A model generated the notes under the pieces. The model saw only the letters and a program-made list of their open reading frames with translations, was not told the origin of the DNA and made no database searches. The position numbers and the translations under genes are program-made. A stretch of 64,000 bases of DNA from Crossaster papposus (Eukaryota; Echinodermata; Asteroidea; Velatida; Solasteridae): the NCBI GenBank assembly GCA_037893245.1, contig JBAIAA010000886.1, positions 682,001 to 746,000 on the forward strand, in the 5' to 3' direction. This document shows positions 11,747-22,870 of this stretch, piece after piece (positions within the stretch are counted from its first letter, which is position 1; every line of letters starts with the position of its first letter).

Positions 11747-13295
11747 ATGACCTCGCTCTTGGGCTTGGATGTCAGCAATCTTCTTCATGACAACACAAAA
11801 CATTGTCAGCAGAAAAAGAAATCCTGCCTGGTTTTCTGGGTCGATGATCAAAAGACCAGCATCGAGCCACTGTCGGCTGTAGTCAACGAAGAGCATCGCG
11901 AGGAAGGAGCCACAGGAATGGTGAGGTGGAAAGGGCCGGAGAGGAAATCTTACAAAGCAAAGATTTTGAAAATAAGTGGTAAGTTGACTTATTGCATTAT
12001 GTTTAAACAAATAAAAGCTACACAATTAGTAATTAAATAATACCAATGTAGTCGTAGGGGCCTAGGCCTAGTACGGTAGTAGTCCTCTGCATCAACAACA
12101 GAGCCCTCCACATCGCAGAGCCCAAGACAACAGGAGGTGACTGCCAAAGCACCGACCGTGAACCCCCAAGTCGACAACAAATGGCACTGGTGTGTCGAGA
12201 CTGATGTATGTATTTTTTAAAATTAGTTCTGTACTTTTTTTGTTGTGTTTTCTTTAGGTATTGGATTTCTCAAACTTTGGTTCGAAACCAGACCATATGA
12301 ATCTGAGAGTAACACATTACCGTGTATTACCGTTTTAGAGTAAAATGCTGACCCCCACACCCAAATTTCAGATCTTTTTTTCGGAACGGACAATTTCATC
12401 TGAATTTTTTTACATACATGTACATGTAGAGAAAGAATTCAAACTGACTTGAAATATTTTGAAAAGAATTCTTTGTTTCGGCAAAGAAAATTTGACTGAA
12501 CCAGGACTTGAACCTCTCGGGTTCGAATCCGTGTTCAGTCAAATTGTCTTTGCTCAAATTAAAAAATTAAGTTTTTTAGGTGCAACTTAATTTGTTCTTT
12601 TCTTTATTTTAATGCTTTATTAGAGCTGTGGCATTCCTAAAGTTCAACTGCATCCAGGTGTTTTTGTCAATCAAAAACAATTGCATGCAGTGAAATCATC
12701 ACTGTCTTCCAAAGAGACGAAAGGACTGAAGGTGGTTCTTCGTAATCTTCTCTTGACCCTCTTCTCCAGGGAAGAACTTGCAAAATCATGTTGTAAGGGC
12801 CAGAAGGGCAAAGATGATGACCATGAGGCCCTGCCAGAAAAAGCTGTTCAAACTGCTAAAAGTAAGTAATGTGTCTGTTTGTTAACTGGAGTACACTTGC
12901 ATCCCTTTTTCACCTCATGCTTTATTGTGAGAAAGATGTTACCACCTGAGAAAATATTTGTCTTTTCACTTCCGAGTTCAAAAATGCTTTATGTGTACTG
13001 TCATGTGAGCCCCATAAAATAACAGGTATTCCCAGTTTGGCAATCTCTGAAAACCACGAGGCTTGTGGCTACACCACATACATCAATTTTGCAACAAGAG
13101 AAAACAATGCAGATGTTAGTACTGTGGTTCCACTTGGTCATACAAACTTGTTTAGTAATGTTTTTCTTTTCTTTTCTAGGTTTCATCTATCAACTGGCAC
13201 TGGAAAATGACATCCCACCGTTAAAGAACACGGATGTAGTCAGAATCATAAACAGTGCATGTTACAATGCCAGGCGTGCATCCAAGGCCATGTAG
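11747..13295 (+). CDS. BEN-domain protein, four exons
   Basis: Exons 11747-11978, 12102-12205, 12624-12861 and 13180-13295 have consensus donors (gtaagt, gtatgt, gtaagt) and AG acceptors, and their phases agree (1, 0, 1). They encode 229 residues with no interruption. Residues about 28-77 resemble the small beta domain often found ahead of BEN domains (SCLVFWVDDQKTSIEPLSAV, then TGMVRWKG and KSYKAKILKISG). A short proline-glutamine linker follows. Residues from about 113 to the end match a BEN domain: VQLHPGVFVNQKQLHAVKSS, RNLLLTLFSREELAKS, then DVVRIINSACYNARRASKAM. BEN domains are known to bind DNA and chromatin partners, so a nuclear role is likely. The in-frame stop at 11708-11710 supports the chosen ATG. 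It is the only gene in the surrounding inverted-repeat element, which suggests cargo or a silencer or regulator of the element. Confidence 0.85.
12481..12552. repeat. Intronic inverted repeat with tRNA B-box-like words
   Basis: About 34 bp arms (12481-12514 and 12519-12552) pair with about four mismatches around a TCTC loop, in intron 2 of the BEN gene. The right arm holds GGTTCGAATCC, a perfect match to the tRNA B-box consensus, and the left arm holds GGTTCAAGTCC on the minus strand. There is no A box or cloverleaf, so it is not a tRNA gene. Confidence 0.75.
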
Positions 13296-13461
13296 ACATG
13301 TACAATGTATTATACGCATACACAAATTCAGAAAAGTCGTTGCGTTTTTCCATGTTAGTCTTGCAGGCCTGGTGTTGTAGCATGCACTGTTTAAAGGCAC
13401 TATATACATGTAGGATTGGTAAGGAAAACAAATGCATAGTTTCAACAATAGTTTTAATCAA

Positions 13462-13467
13462 AATAAA
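13462..13467 (+). promoter_or_regulatory. Candidate polyadenylation signal of BEN gene
   Basis: AATAAA lies about 165 bases after the BEN gene stop codon and before the right subterminal array, a suitable place for the 3' end of its transcript. Confidence 0.45.
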
Positions 13468-13799
13468 CACAATATGAATGTGCACTAAATAATTTTTTAA
13501 ATAGAGCTTTTCAACACTGTCATTGTTTACAAGCCCATAACTATTTACCTGCATTATGATTAAGATTACGTAAAGCACCTGTGAAAACCAAATCGAACAC
13601 CTAACCACAAGGCCATATGCTCTGTACATTGTACATTAAAGGGGTACAAATTTAATGCACTCATGGAACAAATACTTGAATGCAACAATAGAATAAAAGG
13701 AAGCAACCACGGCTGAATTTCTTTTTCTATGTGATGCCTTTGAATTTTTCTGCTTTTTCTGCTTTTTCGTGCCTTTTCTGATGCTTTTCAGTGATTGGT

Positions 13800-14550
13800 T
13801 ATATATTTAGTGCCTTTTATTTGAACTAATGACTGTTTGATGCCTGATCGCAACTGATGCCTGTTTGATGCCTGATGTTGCCTAATCACAACCACTGACT
13901 CTTTGATGCCTGTTTGATGCCTCTTTGATGCCTGATCACGCCCAATGAATCCTTGATGCCTGTTTGATGCCTAATTATACACCCGATGACTCTTTGATGC
14001 CTGATTACACCTGATGACTCTTTGATGCCTGGTTGATGCCTGATCACAACTGATGACTCTTTGATGCCTTTACTCTGATCACAACTGATGACTCTTTGAT
14101 GCCTGACTGATGACTCTTTGATGCCTGACTGATGACTCTCTGATCACTGACTGATGACTCTCTGATCACAACTAATGACTCTTTGATGCCTTTACTCTGA
14201 TCACAACTGATGACTCTTTGATGCCTGACTGATGACTCTCTGATCACTGACTGATGACTCTCTGATCACAAATGATGACTCTTTCATGCACTCTTCAAAA
14301 GTCATCTAACTACAGTTATCAGGCATCAAAGAGTCAAATGTTGTGATAACATTTTGATGCCTGATCACAACTAATGACTCTTTGATGCCTTATTTGCACA
14401 AAGGGTCATCAAATAGTCATCATTCTGATAACTGTTGATGATATATCCCTATTTGTTTCATTATATTGAGGGTTCCAATTGCTGCCCTTTTAATGCCTTT
14501 GATGCCTTTTGGGCATCAATGCTACTGCGATCACCAAAATCAGTCATCTG
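13800..14550 (+). repeat. Right subterminal GATGCC/TGATGACTC array
   Basis: About 750 bp of words such as TGATGACTCTTTGATGCC and CTGATCACAACTGATG, the reverse-complement flavour of the left array. It includes recent duplications: the block at 14050-14165 recurs near 14180-14280. It ends at the right terminal repeat. Confidence 0.9.
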
Positions 14551-14721
14551 ATGACTGATTTTTCTAGTAGGGTAGTGACCAGTCAAATAGCCTTGTATTG
14601 TTTTATACAGAAAAATCATACATGGTGTACATGTACACTTTATACTGTATATGTATATTATTATTATCATGTGATCTTAACCAAGTGATGGTGTAACCGT
14701 CTTTCACGAACCCAGCTTATA

Positions 14722-15539
14722 ATGAAGACTGCAGCTAGGCTGCGAAATCTACTCATAGTAGATATCCTTCTGACCCAGGCGCCTCGGGCAGGCGTCATTG
14801 AGAACGCCACACTTGGCGAATTTCGGCAGAGGAAGAATCATACTCTACCAAGGACCTTTGAGGAGATTACATCTTTTCAGGTGAAACTCTTTGTGAAAGT
14901 TGACCGAGAGCACAATGACTTTACCATAAATTTAAATTCATAAATTCATTAGTACCAAACATTATCATTTAGTCACAGCACAGTTCCTGGTGAACTAATA
15001 CAAACTAATTTGAAGAGGGTGGGGTTTACCCCAATTGGGTGATTTGACACAAAATAACCCAAAGTCAATTTGTTGTAGGTTGCCAAGCATAAGACGGCAA
15101 GGGCTGGGCCGGCCGTAATATGTTGTCATCAAGAAACAAGAGCTTTCCTGGAGTACTATGTCCAGTATGGTCGGCCAGTATCCAGGTGTAATGGTGAGCA
15201 AATACACTGTAGGTCAAAGTTCTTTACAGGATTTCTGTTCCATGTATTTTGTCTATCTTTAGCACCACACGTACCTTGCATTAAAGAGACGTACATTGTA
15301 GTCATAAGTTGGAGAATCTTTGATTGGAATGTATATTTTATGTTCACATACTTAGTACAGGTACATGTATTTAAATTTGTTTAGGAGTTGACATCCTCTC
15401 AGACTCCAGTCCACTGTTTTTAACCAGCAAGGGCCCAGCTGTGACAAAAGTGGCCCAACATGTTCAAGCCACTTGGAGGTCAATGGATTTGCCTGGGGCA
15501 ATAAATCCCACAATCATAAGGAAAACCTTGGCAACAAAG
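14722..15539 (+). pseudogene. Tyrosine-recombinase-like gene, three exons visible
   Basis: Three exons fit in phase: 14722-14880, 15079-15193 and 15385-15539. Exon 1 has LRNLLIVDILLTQAPRAGVI and the NATLGEF box, where the first catalytic arginine of tyrosine recombinases sits. Exon 2 has VAKHKTARAGPAVI, the usual place of the beta-hairpin lysine, and a YYVQYGRP end. Exon 3 has SPLFLTSKGPAVTKV, TWRSMDLPGAINPTIIRKTLATK, which matches the second arginine box. The pattern resembles Crypton-like and related domesticated recombinase domains of invertebrates. No clear exon with the final tyrosine follows, and the BEN-carrying element ends only about 150 bases upstream, so the gene is probably incomplete. 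It could be a Crypton-derived host gene. Confidence 0.55.
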
Positions 15540-15625
15540 GTACACTTTCGAATGTATATTTTATGTTCACATACTTAGTACAGGTACATGTATTTAAATT
15601 TGTTTAGGAGTTGACATTCTCTCAC
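15327..15625 (+). repeat. Two direct copies of an intron-exon boundary, 223 bp apart
   Basis: The segment 15327-15402 (intron end, acceptor and first bases of recombinase exon 3) recurs at 15550-15625 with almost no change. The second copy offers a duplicate acceptor and a short frame after it. This is a recent local duplication spanning a splice site. Confidence 0.85.
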
Positions 15626-15719
15626 CCAAAACAAATAGAAACCTCAGTCGGCTGGAGCAGGTGTACGTAGACGGAGAAGATGTGTTTAGTCGTTTACTGA
15701 AGCATTAGATGTGCGATAC

Positions 15720-15935
15720 AACTTTGTTTGGAAGGAACAGCTGAGACCATCTCCTGTACAACAGTATTCATCTGTGTTTAACAATAAACATATAGCGACC
15801 CAGTTATTGTTTCAGTGAGATTCGTCTGTTCTTCTGTGTACATGTATAGTTATACCCTCAGTAGCTTTCCACCAACACTATGGTAACCCGACCTACATGT
15901 GGGAACGCAACCTAGATTCAAATAATCAGTGTTAC
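15720..15935 (+). repeat. LTR fragment, same family as 44.1-44.4 kb
   Basis: It shares with 44145-44394 the words GAGACCATCTCCTGTA, CAGTATTCATCTGTGTT, AATAAACATATAG and GAGATTCGTCTGT, then a CAGTGTTACAAT end. The AATAAA and the end position suit the R-U5 part of a long terminal repeat. Only a solo remnant is present, and the family is uncertain (Gypsy-like by the primer site at the other copy). Confidence 0.5.
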
Positions 15936-16483
15936 AATACCATGGCTGTGCATGGCTTGCATTCTGCCATGTAACAGCCTCATCAGATTACAAACGCAGG
16001 TTTTAACTGTGGAAACCAGTGCCTCTGCAAGCTTCAATGTGTTAGTAAATTGCTGAAAGTTCTGTAAAACATGTACCTAAATCGGCCATGTCTTGATGCA
16101 TTAAAATGTCTTCTTCAGAAAAATCACTCATTTTAGTTGTATTTAACCTTGGGAAAGTTCCAAACATCTTTTTTAAATCTTTACTGCATAAGAATAATTT
16201 GGTACATGTACCAACTGAAGGGGCTTACTGTACATTGCAATTCAAAGTTAACCTGGGAATGAGAGTGGAAAAAAAATTATTGAGCCTTTTCACACAAGTG
16301 GAAAATTGTTTTTCCACCTGTTCAGAGTTTTAAAAAATGTACCATTCCATTTGCAGTGCCAACTTTGAATTACAATGGACTATATACTCGACATAAACTC
16401 GACAATGTTCAAAACTTGGATGCCTTTCTGGAACTTTGCATTTGTATGAATATAATTATTTTACAATCAATAATTAAATTTAA
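15936..16483. other. No gene seen
   Basis: AT-rich DNA with short open frames of no coding character. Confidence 0.4.
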
Positions 16484-16803
16484 AGGTAGGATACACCATT
16501 TGCTGATATATCAAAAAAAATTACTACCAAATTATTAAGAAATATCTTACTAATTTGAAAGTAAATAATTAGTCCAGGCATCTAGCAAAATGATTGCACT
16601 CTATATCCTGTAATTGTTCTGAAAAATTCAATTTTATAAAAAACAAATCACGATCACCGAATAAATAAAACCAAGAACTGCCCGACACCGGTTAAAAACG
16701 AACGCTGTTTTCTTGTTTTTTTCCCAAACATCCATGATTGTAAAACTTCGGGCAGGTCATTTAAATGATATTTACTATAAAACACAATGTACAACCCCCA
16801 AAT
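16484..16803 (-). mobile_element. TTAA MITE family 1, partial copy
   Basis: It starts with AGGTAGGATACACCATT directly after TTAA (16480-16483) and runs in reverse orientation to the 63.4 kb copy, sharing its CATGGATG and CCGGTTAAAAACGAACGCTG-type words. The far end is missing about 55 bp. Confidence 0.8.
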
Positions 16804-17289
16804 CCAGACATTTAAACCCTTTAGATTTAAATGTCAACACTTTGAAATTAAGCACAATATGTGTGTGACATATGTGACCCACGTCGGCAAATGCCATTTC
16901 GAGATACGGCATTGTGCACAATTTTTTTTTTTTTTTTTTCATAAATCGTTAGTTAAAACTCTAATTTATAGGCTGTTCATGTTTAAACCTTTTTTCAAAA
17001 TCCCCGAAAGTGATGATATCAGCCTTCTCCTGATTTTTGCTCAATAATATATGATAACAATGAACGACTTTAGTGCTCGTTTTCTCAAAAGCATCCCTTG
17101 ACACTTCCTAACTTCAAAAAGATGTAACTTCAAAAGTATACCACCTATTTGAGTCCACTATAGCTTATTTTAAAGCTTAAAACGCTAGCAATCCAATGGT
17201 ATAAAAATCATATGAAAACATTTGACTTCAGCCTGGTTTTGGGGTGGTGGGTCACATATTACAAAACAAATATTTACTATTTTATCTTG

Positions 17290-17417
17290 TGGTGTAGTAA
17301 ACCAGCCTCCGGAGGTTATGAAGCATATATTATAAAAAATTCCGAGGCGAAGCCCAGGAGGAAAATGAAATGCCCCATGGATCACCTCCGGAGGCTGCCT
17401 GTAGTTTTACTACACCA
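17290..17417. mobile_element. Small MITE-like inverted repeat
   Basis: TGGTGTAGTAAA followed by CAGCCTCCGGAGGT at 17290-17315 recurs inverted at 17384-17417, with about seven extra bases between the two blocks. Total length is about 128 bp. It is a probable very short non-autonomous element with no clear target duplication. Confidence 0.55.
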
Positions 17418-19960
17418 CTTAAAGCAGTAAATATTTATTTGTATGTTATATACAATGCTTGAATAAATTCACATCATTGGATTCTTTGTTTTATTGTCCA
17501 AAGATTTGAACTTAACAGAATAACATTTACCAATCCGATTATTTTTATTTTTATTTCTAATTTTGAAAGTCATTACTGGTGGCGATGATAAGATTCCATT
17601 CAAGTGTTGTATAAAACAAATGAGGTTTCCCATATTCTTGTAGAATGAAACACTGTCTGTCACCTTATACAAATTGTCTTAACATTCCACTACACTACCA
17701 TAATTTTGTTTTTACTAATTACTAGATTTACAGAGTTGTAGTCGAGTACTTTCTGATTATTTTGTTTACTTCTAAATATTGAGCCTAGTTATGACTTTTT
17801 AAAGTGTGACAAACATTGGAATAGTACTGATGCACTGTCTCCGTCAGCTAGGAATTCTCTCCCAGCTAACACCCTGAAGTGAGGCCAGTCCGGGGAGCCA
17901 GTGCACACTGTCTACACATTTTATAACCCAGCTATTTAACCATTTACCCCGTCATATCATAGTCCCCTTTCCTTAATATAGGTTTAATCAAATTAAATTG
18001 TTATACTTTCAACTTAGATACTGTATTTGTATTGGTCTCCAACTATCCCGTTTCCAGTCAATAAAAATACTGTCTGTAAGGGCACTGAGTCGTGAACCCA
18101 CAACAGAGGAATAAATCAAATATCAAAACAATTGTTGACTGCTGTGATTTGGGATGACGTTTTGAACACCCTCTGGGGTTAAAAACATATCCCACACCAC
18201 AACAGTCGATAACTGTTAACTATTGTCACCTCTTTAAAAATCTAATCACTACTCTACTACCTGTACCTGTACCCCTACCTTAAAAAATATTGTTATGGTA
18301 CTGACATGCCCACAGACACTCGCCAAGTACTCGCTTTGGCTATTAAAGAAACCATATTTTCCATTGTCATATTTTAAAAATTTCTTTTTGTGGTTACATG
18401 TAACTGCCATCCAAGATACAGTGTGTGCAGGAAGCATTGTCGGTAGACTTGGTGCCAAGTCGGTAATAGCGGTCCACTCGGTATACAGGGGGGAGGTTGC
18501 GGTTGCCTCGTTCCCAATTTCGAAGTTAATTTACCGACTTGGACATATCGTTTTCAGTTTTGTACACAACCTATGGCAATCGCTAGCAAATTCTATGCGA
18601 GCACTCTGATTGGTTCAGATTCCAGAGGGGATAAATATTTATGAGCAGCTTTATACAGCATGTATTCTACGCTGCTTCGCGTATTGTACTGGTACGCGGT
18701 ACCACTGATCTCTACAAACTGGATAATTCGAGCGTACATATTAATAGGATAGAGAGCCGTGAAACTTGTGTTGCCGCGCCTTCGCATTCGCAAGTTCGTA
18801 CATGCGTACCGCAGACCGTCGAGAGTGACACAGTGGCAGCAGCGATGGTGGGTAAAATTGCATTAAAATCCTTTGTAAATAATTAAATTTATTATATAAA
18901 CTCGCAGACTGTACGATCAGTGAACTATCCGTGTAGAAAATGTCAGAACTACGGTTTTAAGTGAGATTTAGGAGAACATTGCTCTAGGCGAAAATGTTAT
19001 TTTTGTTTTCAGCGGGATTTGTTCATTATTGTGGTCCTTTCTGAGAGAAAAACTTGAATATTTCGAAAGAACAGTAGAATCAGTTGGTCTAGGGTACCCT
19101 TTACAAAGGATTGAATTCCACAATACAGGTATTTTCAGATCAATGTTGTACACATTCCACGAAGACTGTCCCGTTGACTTTGGTTCATGGTGGTAATTTG
19201 TGTACACAACATATTGTGTCATGAACTATTTGACGTGCATAAATGTAATGTACTGTAGAATTTTCCTAAAATCGCAATGGTCAGTTTTTTCTCTCACAAT
19301 TCTGGAAGTGTAGAGCTACCTAATGTTGCAACATTATTCCCTTGGCATTTAATTTATACCTGTATATTTTCTTTCTTTGTACACTACAGCTAATTGGTTT
19401 ACCCAAGTCCACTTCTTGCTACTGAGATGTCAGGCTGTACAGCTTATTAATACGGCTGCACAAGTCACAGGTATGACAGAGGGATAACAGATGACAGTGA
19501 ATGTCAAAACTTATTTTGTTTAACCATCAGTAAACTACGGAAGCTTAACCCTAACTCCCTACACAACAAAGGAAGTTGGAGGATTTTGGAGGAATTGTAT
19601 TGTTCAATAACAATGGTGAGGGAGTTAGGGTTAATTGACCAACTAAATTTTCCAAGATAAGCTATCTCGGTGTTCCACATTTTTTAGATGTGCTGTAAAA
19701 ATATCGCAGAACTCTGCATCTTGGCATTTCATGTTTCAACAATATAAGTACAGATAATAAAACAGTCGCAACAGTCACAAAATTATCTTGGAAACATGGA
19801 AGTATACATAATATTCTTTTGAGCTTTCGTATAGTGAATATGTGTTTCATGAAAACCGACAAGTCTGGTTAAAATTGTATTGTTAATATTCAAAGCAAAT
19901 TATACAGATGTTAAAATGACATAGATTTACCCAGTCAGTGTTCTCCACAATCTATTTTAG
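17418..19960. other. No gene supported
   Basis: Mixed AT-rich DNA. A GC-richer stretch near 18420-18860 could be a promoter region with a short first exon, but no splice-consistent frame is convincing. Confidence 0.35.
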
Positions 19961-19969
19961 CAGGGTAGC

Positions 19970-20066
19970 CTGCCCTGTGTAAATGTTACGCTGTTCTGCC
20001 ATATTTTTATGCCGCCCTGTTGAAATGTTATGCCGGCCTGTCAAATGTTATGCCGGCCTGTCAAAT
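19970..20066 (+). repeat. Short tandem repeat of ATGCCGGCCTGTCAAA
   Basis: About four degenerate copies of a 20 bp unit (two near-perfect ones adjoin at 20028-20066). No coding frame is associated. Confidence 0.65.
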
Positions 20067-20542
20067 TTTGCTTTTCAATCACGGTTTTATACAAAACAGA
20101 AATTGTGTTGTACAAATCTGTAATATCGTGTTCATATTGCACAAATATCCAGAAACACTCACAATTCAAAGTTAAAGCCGTACAGGGTGTCCTATCAAAA
20201 TTTGGCCTGTGAAGAACGCTGCCAAATGTATCTTTGCATAGTATGAACAATTATTATTCTAAAATGACATCGCAAGTTTTTATTTTGGTTTTAAATTCAT
20301 AGAAAGTCGGGGGCTAATTTTGTTTTCGTTTTATTATTTTGGTTTTATAACATCAGTAAAAAATACATAATAAGAATATTAATACTATGGCAGTAGTTAT
20401 TACATGTTATCTGCAGTGTATCAATGCCAAATAAAAGCAAGCAAAATTTAATCCATTGTGTGACTTGTATGTCATTAGTTACATGTGTGATTGGTATTTG
20501 TAATTGTGATTTATTTCAAGTTTCTCAAGTTCATAGTTTAAG

Positions 20543-20577
20543 CCATAGAGCTGTATCTTTATTATACAGCTCTATGG
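20543..20577. other. Perfect 14 bp stem hairpin
   Basis: CCATAGAGCTGTAT at 20543-20556 pairs with 20564-20577 around a seven-base loop. Weaker pairing extends outward. There is no nearby gene, so function is unknown. Confidence 0.8.
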
Positions 20578-21569
20578 TTTAAGCTCAAACCACATAATTT
20601 ATTTTTTCTGTCCACTTGTCCAGCAAGAATTGTTGGGACCCTGGTTAAACATTAGGTTTATTCCAAATCTGGACACTGTCCCCACGAACAAACCAATTAA
20701 TGTGCCAAATACATTTTCCTAAAACACAGACATTTTCCCTTTTTAATTTTATCATAAAACTTTTTATTGTCTGGATATAAAATTAAATCAACATTTTCAA
20801 AAATGTTCTTAATTAACAAAATCTCGTTTTTCTAAGGTTTGTGCATAAGATTATGATGTGGAATTCTTTCCCCCAAAAAACTTTTCTATTTTTTTTTAGA
20901 ACATCTTGTAAATACGTGCACTGCATTGCATCGTCTCACACGAATGTCTCGTATCTTTTCCCGAAAATAGGTCTACCTAACATTCAAACTTGGCGTATAC
21001 ATGTCATTCTTGGGTGTTTTTATGTTTAACTTAATTTTCCTAATCAAACTGGATTGTTTTTGTGATATTAAATTCGTTTTCTCGGTCGTGCGCTATACGA
21101 ACATGTGTACGCCTACAGTGTTTTTAAACCACCTTTACAGATCTCGTACAACACATGCGGTTAAAAGAGGTGTTCAGCTCCTATTCTTTTTTCTACGTAG
21201 ATCATTCTCATTACTTCAAGGGTTCGTACTTTGTATTGTGTAACATTACAAAAGTAATAATAGAGCATACACAACTCAAATAAATCAAGTGTATCACAAT
21301 GATATATTTTATTGCAACACGCAATTGACCTAGCTAAGTGTGTTGGTCGTTAAACGTCACCAGATATAGAAACATGTCCCCAATGTATTGAGTAGAACTC
21401 CCCATGTAACGGAATGGATGAGTCTTCATTTGCATACCAGTGCGCCATTGGATCTCACCGCAGAAATACATTGCATATGTATTGCGCTGCACGCATATAT
21501 GAATAACGGTCGAGAACGTATTGATCAAGTCGTTAGATCTGTCGCAACTCGGCACGTTACTAGTCTTAA
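20578..21569. other. No gene seen
   Basis: AT-rich intergenic sequence. A short frame at 21388-21594 runs into the MITE beside it and is not convincing. Confidence 0.35.
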
Positions 21570-21803
21570 CCAGTTCGCGCCGGGATTATTTTAACATCGC
21601 CGAGCCGACGGGCGGGATTATTTTTAACGAAACTCGATCCGAAGCGTGTTCAGGCCTATAGTGCTGGGTAGCACACCCACGCATTTCCGGCCTTGCGCGC
21701 TGCTGACATATATTTCCGAACTTGAACTTGGCGTATATATTCGTCATCCGTTTTGAATTTGGGGAAATTTTTGCGTTTATATTCGTCATCCGGCGCGAAC
21801 TGG
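21570..21803 (+). mobile_element. TTAA MITE family 2, full copy
   Basis: A 234 bp element with inverted ends CCAGTTCGCGCCGG, flanked by TTAA at 21566-21569 and 21804-21807. It matches 28927-29160 in length and nearly in sequence. The TTAA target suits piggyBac- or Kolobok-type transposition. Confidence 0.88.
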
Positions 21804-21959
21804 TTAAACCAGCCGTGCCGATGAATTTCGACTGAAATTCACGGATAAAACCCGACTATCTAACGACTTGTCTTCAAGTCTACATTGTCGGAGGTTTAAG
21901 ATGGCACTTTCGAAGATTTATTTTGTTGTCAGTTTATGAGTGTTGATGAGGTTATCATG

Positions 21960-22870
21960 AAGCCGTCACTGCACTCTAATAAATTCCAATAGTGGCTGGA
22001 GTGAAGGCATTGTAACTAGATGGTGCAGACCTCCGCTGGCTTCTTTGTGTGATTGTGACAACGTTTAGTATCACACAATTAATTTAAGTTGGGACTTGGT
22101 TCCGGTGGATTGATTGCATGTGATGCACTGTCGCAGACATTCATTTGGTACATGCCATGAAGCTGTCGCTACTCTCCAATTACAAAGGTGGCTGACGTGA
22201 AGGCATTGTGATTGAATGGTGCAGACCTCAATAGGCTTCCTATTGTGCAGAAAGCATTGTCAGGTTTACAGTTGGGACTCGATGGATCGAAGGCATGTAA
22301 TGCACTGTCACAGATCTTCATCCGTTGCCGAGTTTGTAGATGTTGGCGAGGTTCCTGAAGCCAGCACTGCTCTACAATTACAAAGGTGGCTGACGTGAAG
22401 GCATTGTGATTGAATGGTGCAGACCTCCATAGGCTTCCTATTGTGCAGAAAGCAATGTCAGAGGTTTACAGTTGAGACTTGGTAGCTCGATGGCATGTAA
22501 CGCAGTGTCGAAGATCTTCATCCGTTGCAGCGTTCGTAGGTGTTGGTGAGGTTCCTGAAGCCAGCACTGCTCTACAATTACAAAGGTCACCGAAGTGAAG
22601 GCATTGTGATTGAATGGTGCAGACATCTATCGACTTCCTATTGTGCAGAAAGCATTGTCATAGGTTTACAGTTGGGACTTGGTAGATCGATGGCATGTAA
22701 TGCACGGTCACAGATCTTCATCCGTTGTCGAGTTTGTAGATGTTGGCGAGGTTCCTGAAGCCATCACTGCTCTACAATTACAAAGGTTGCTGAAGTGAAG
22801 GCATTGTGATGGGACAATGCAGACCTCTGTCAGCTTCTAGGTGTAGTTGTGATAACTACAAGTATCATGT
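21960..22870 (+). repeat. 198 bp tandem array, about 4.6 units
   Basis: The word GTGAAGGCATTG recurs at 22001, 22197, 22395, 22595 and 22795, giving units of 196-200 bp. Each unit carries CAGACCTCNNTAGGCTTCCT and CAGATCTTCATCCGTTG-like blocks. The outer units are the most diverged. No coding frame is conserved across units. Confidence 0.88.

Larger units (their letters stand above)
10404..14574. mobile_element. 4.2 kb TIR element carrying a BEN-domain gene
   Basis: Bounded by perfect 24 bp inverted repeats: 10404-10427, beginning TACCCTACTAGAAAAATCAG, and its reverse complement at 14551-14574. The word GTGAC lies at 10397-10401 on the left and 14575-14579 on the right, an approximate target duplication separated from the left end by two extra bases. 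Just inside each end is a long GCATCA/TGATGC array, the two arrays being complementary in orientation. The unique core holds two perfect hairpins and one spliced BEN-domain gene. I see no transposase, so it is either a non-autonomous transposon that captured a host gene or an element whose mobility protein I do not recognise. The superfamily is unassigned. Confidence 0.75.

Noticed and set aside
12481-12552. tRNA gene
   Set aside because: B-box words are present on both strands, but there is no A box, anticodon arm or acceptor pairing.
10429-14550. CRISPR-like array
   Set aside because: Units are short, irregular and without unique spacers, and the DNA is clearly eukaryotic. They are subterminal arrays of a transposon.
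18641-18886. First exon near a GC-richer patch
   Set aside because: An open frame exists, but there is no donor, domain or paralogue to support it.
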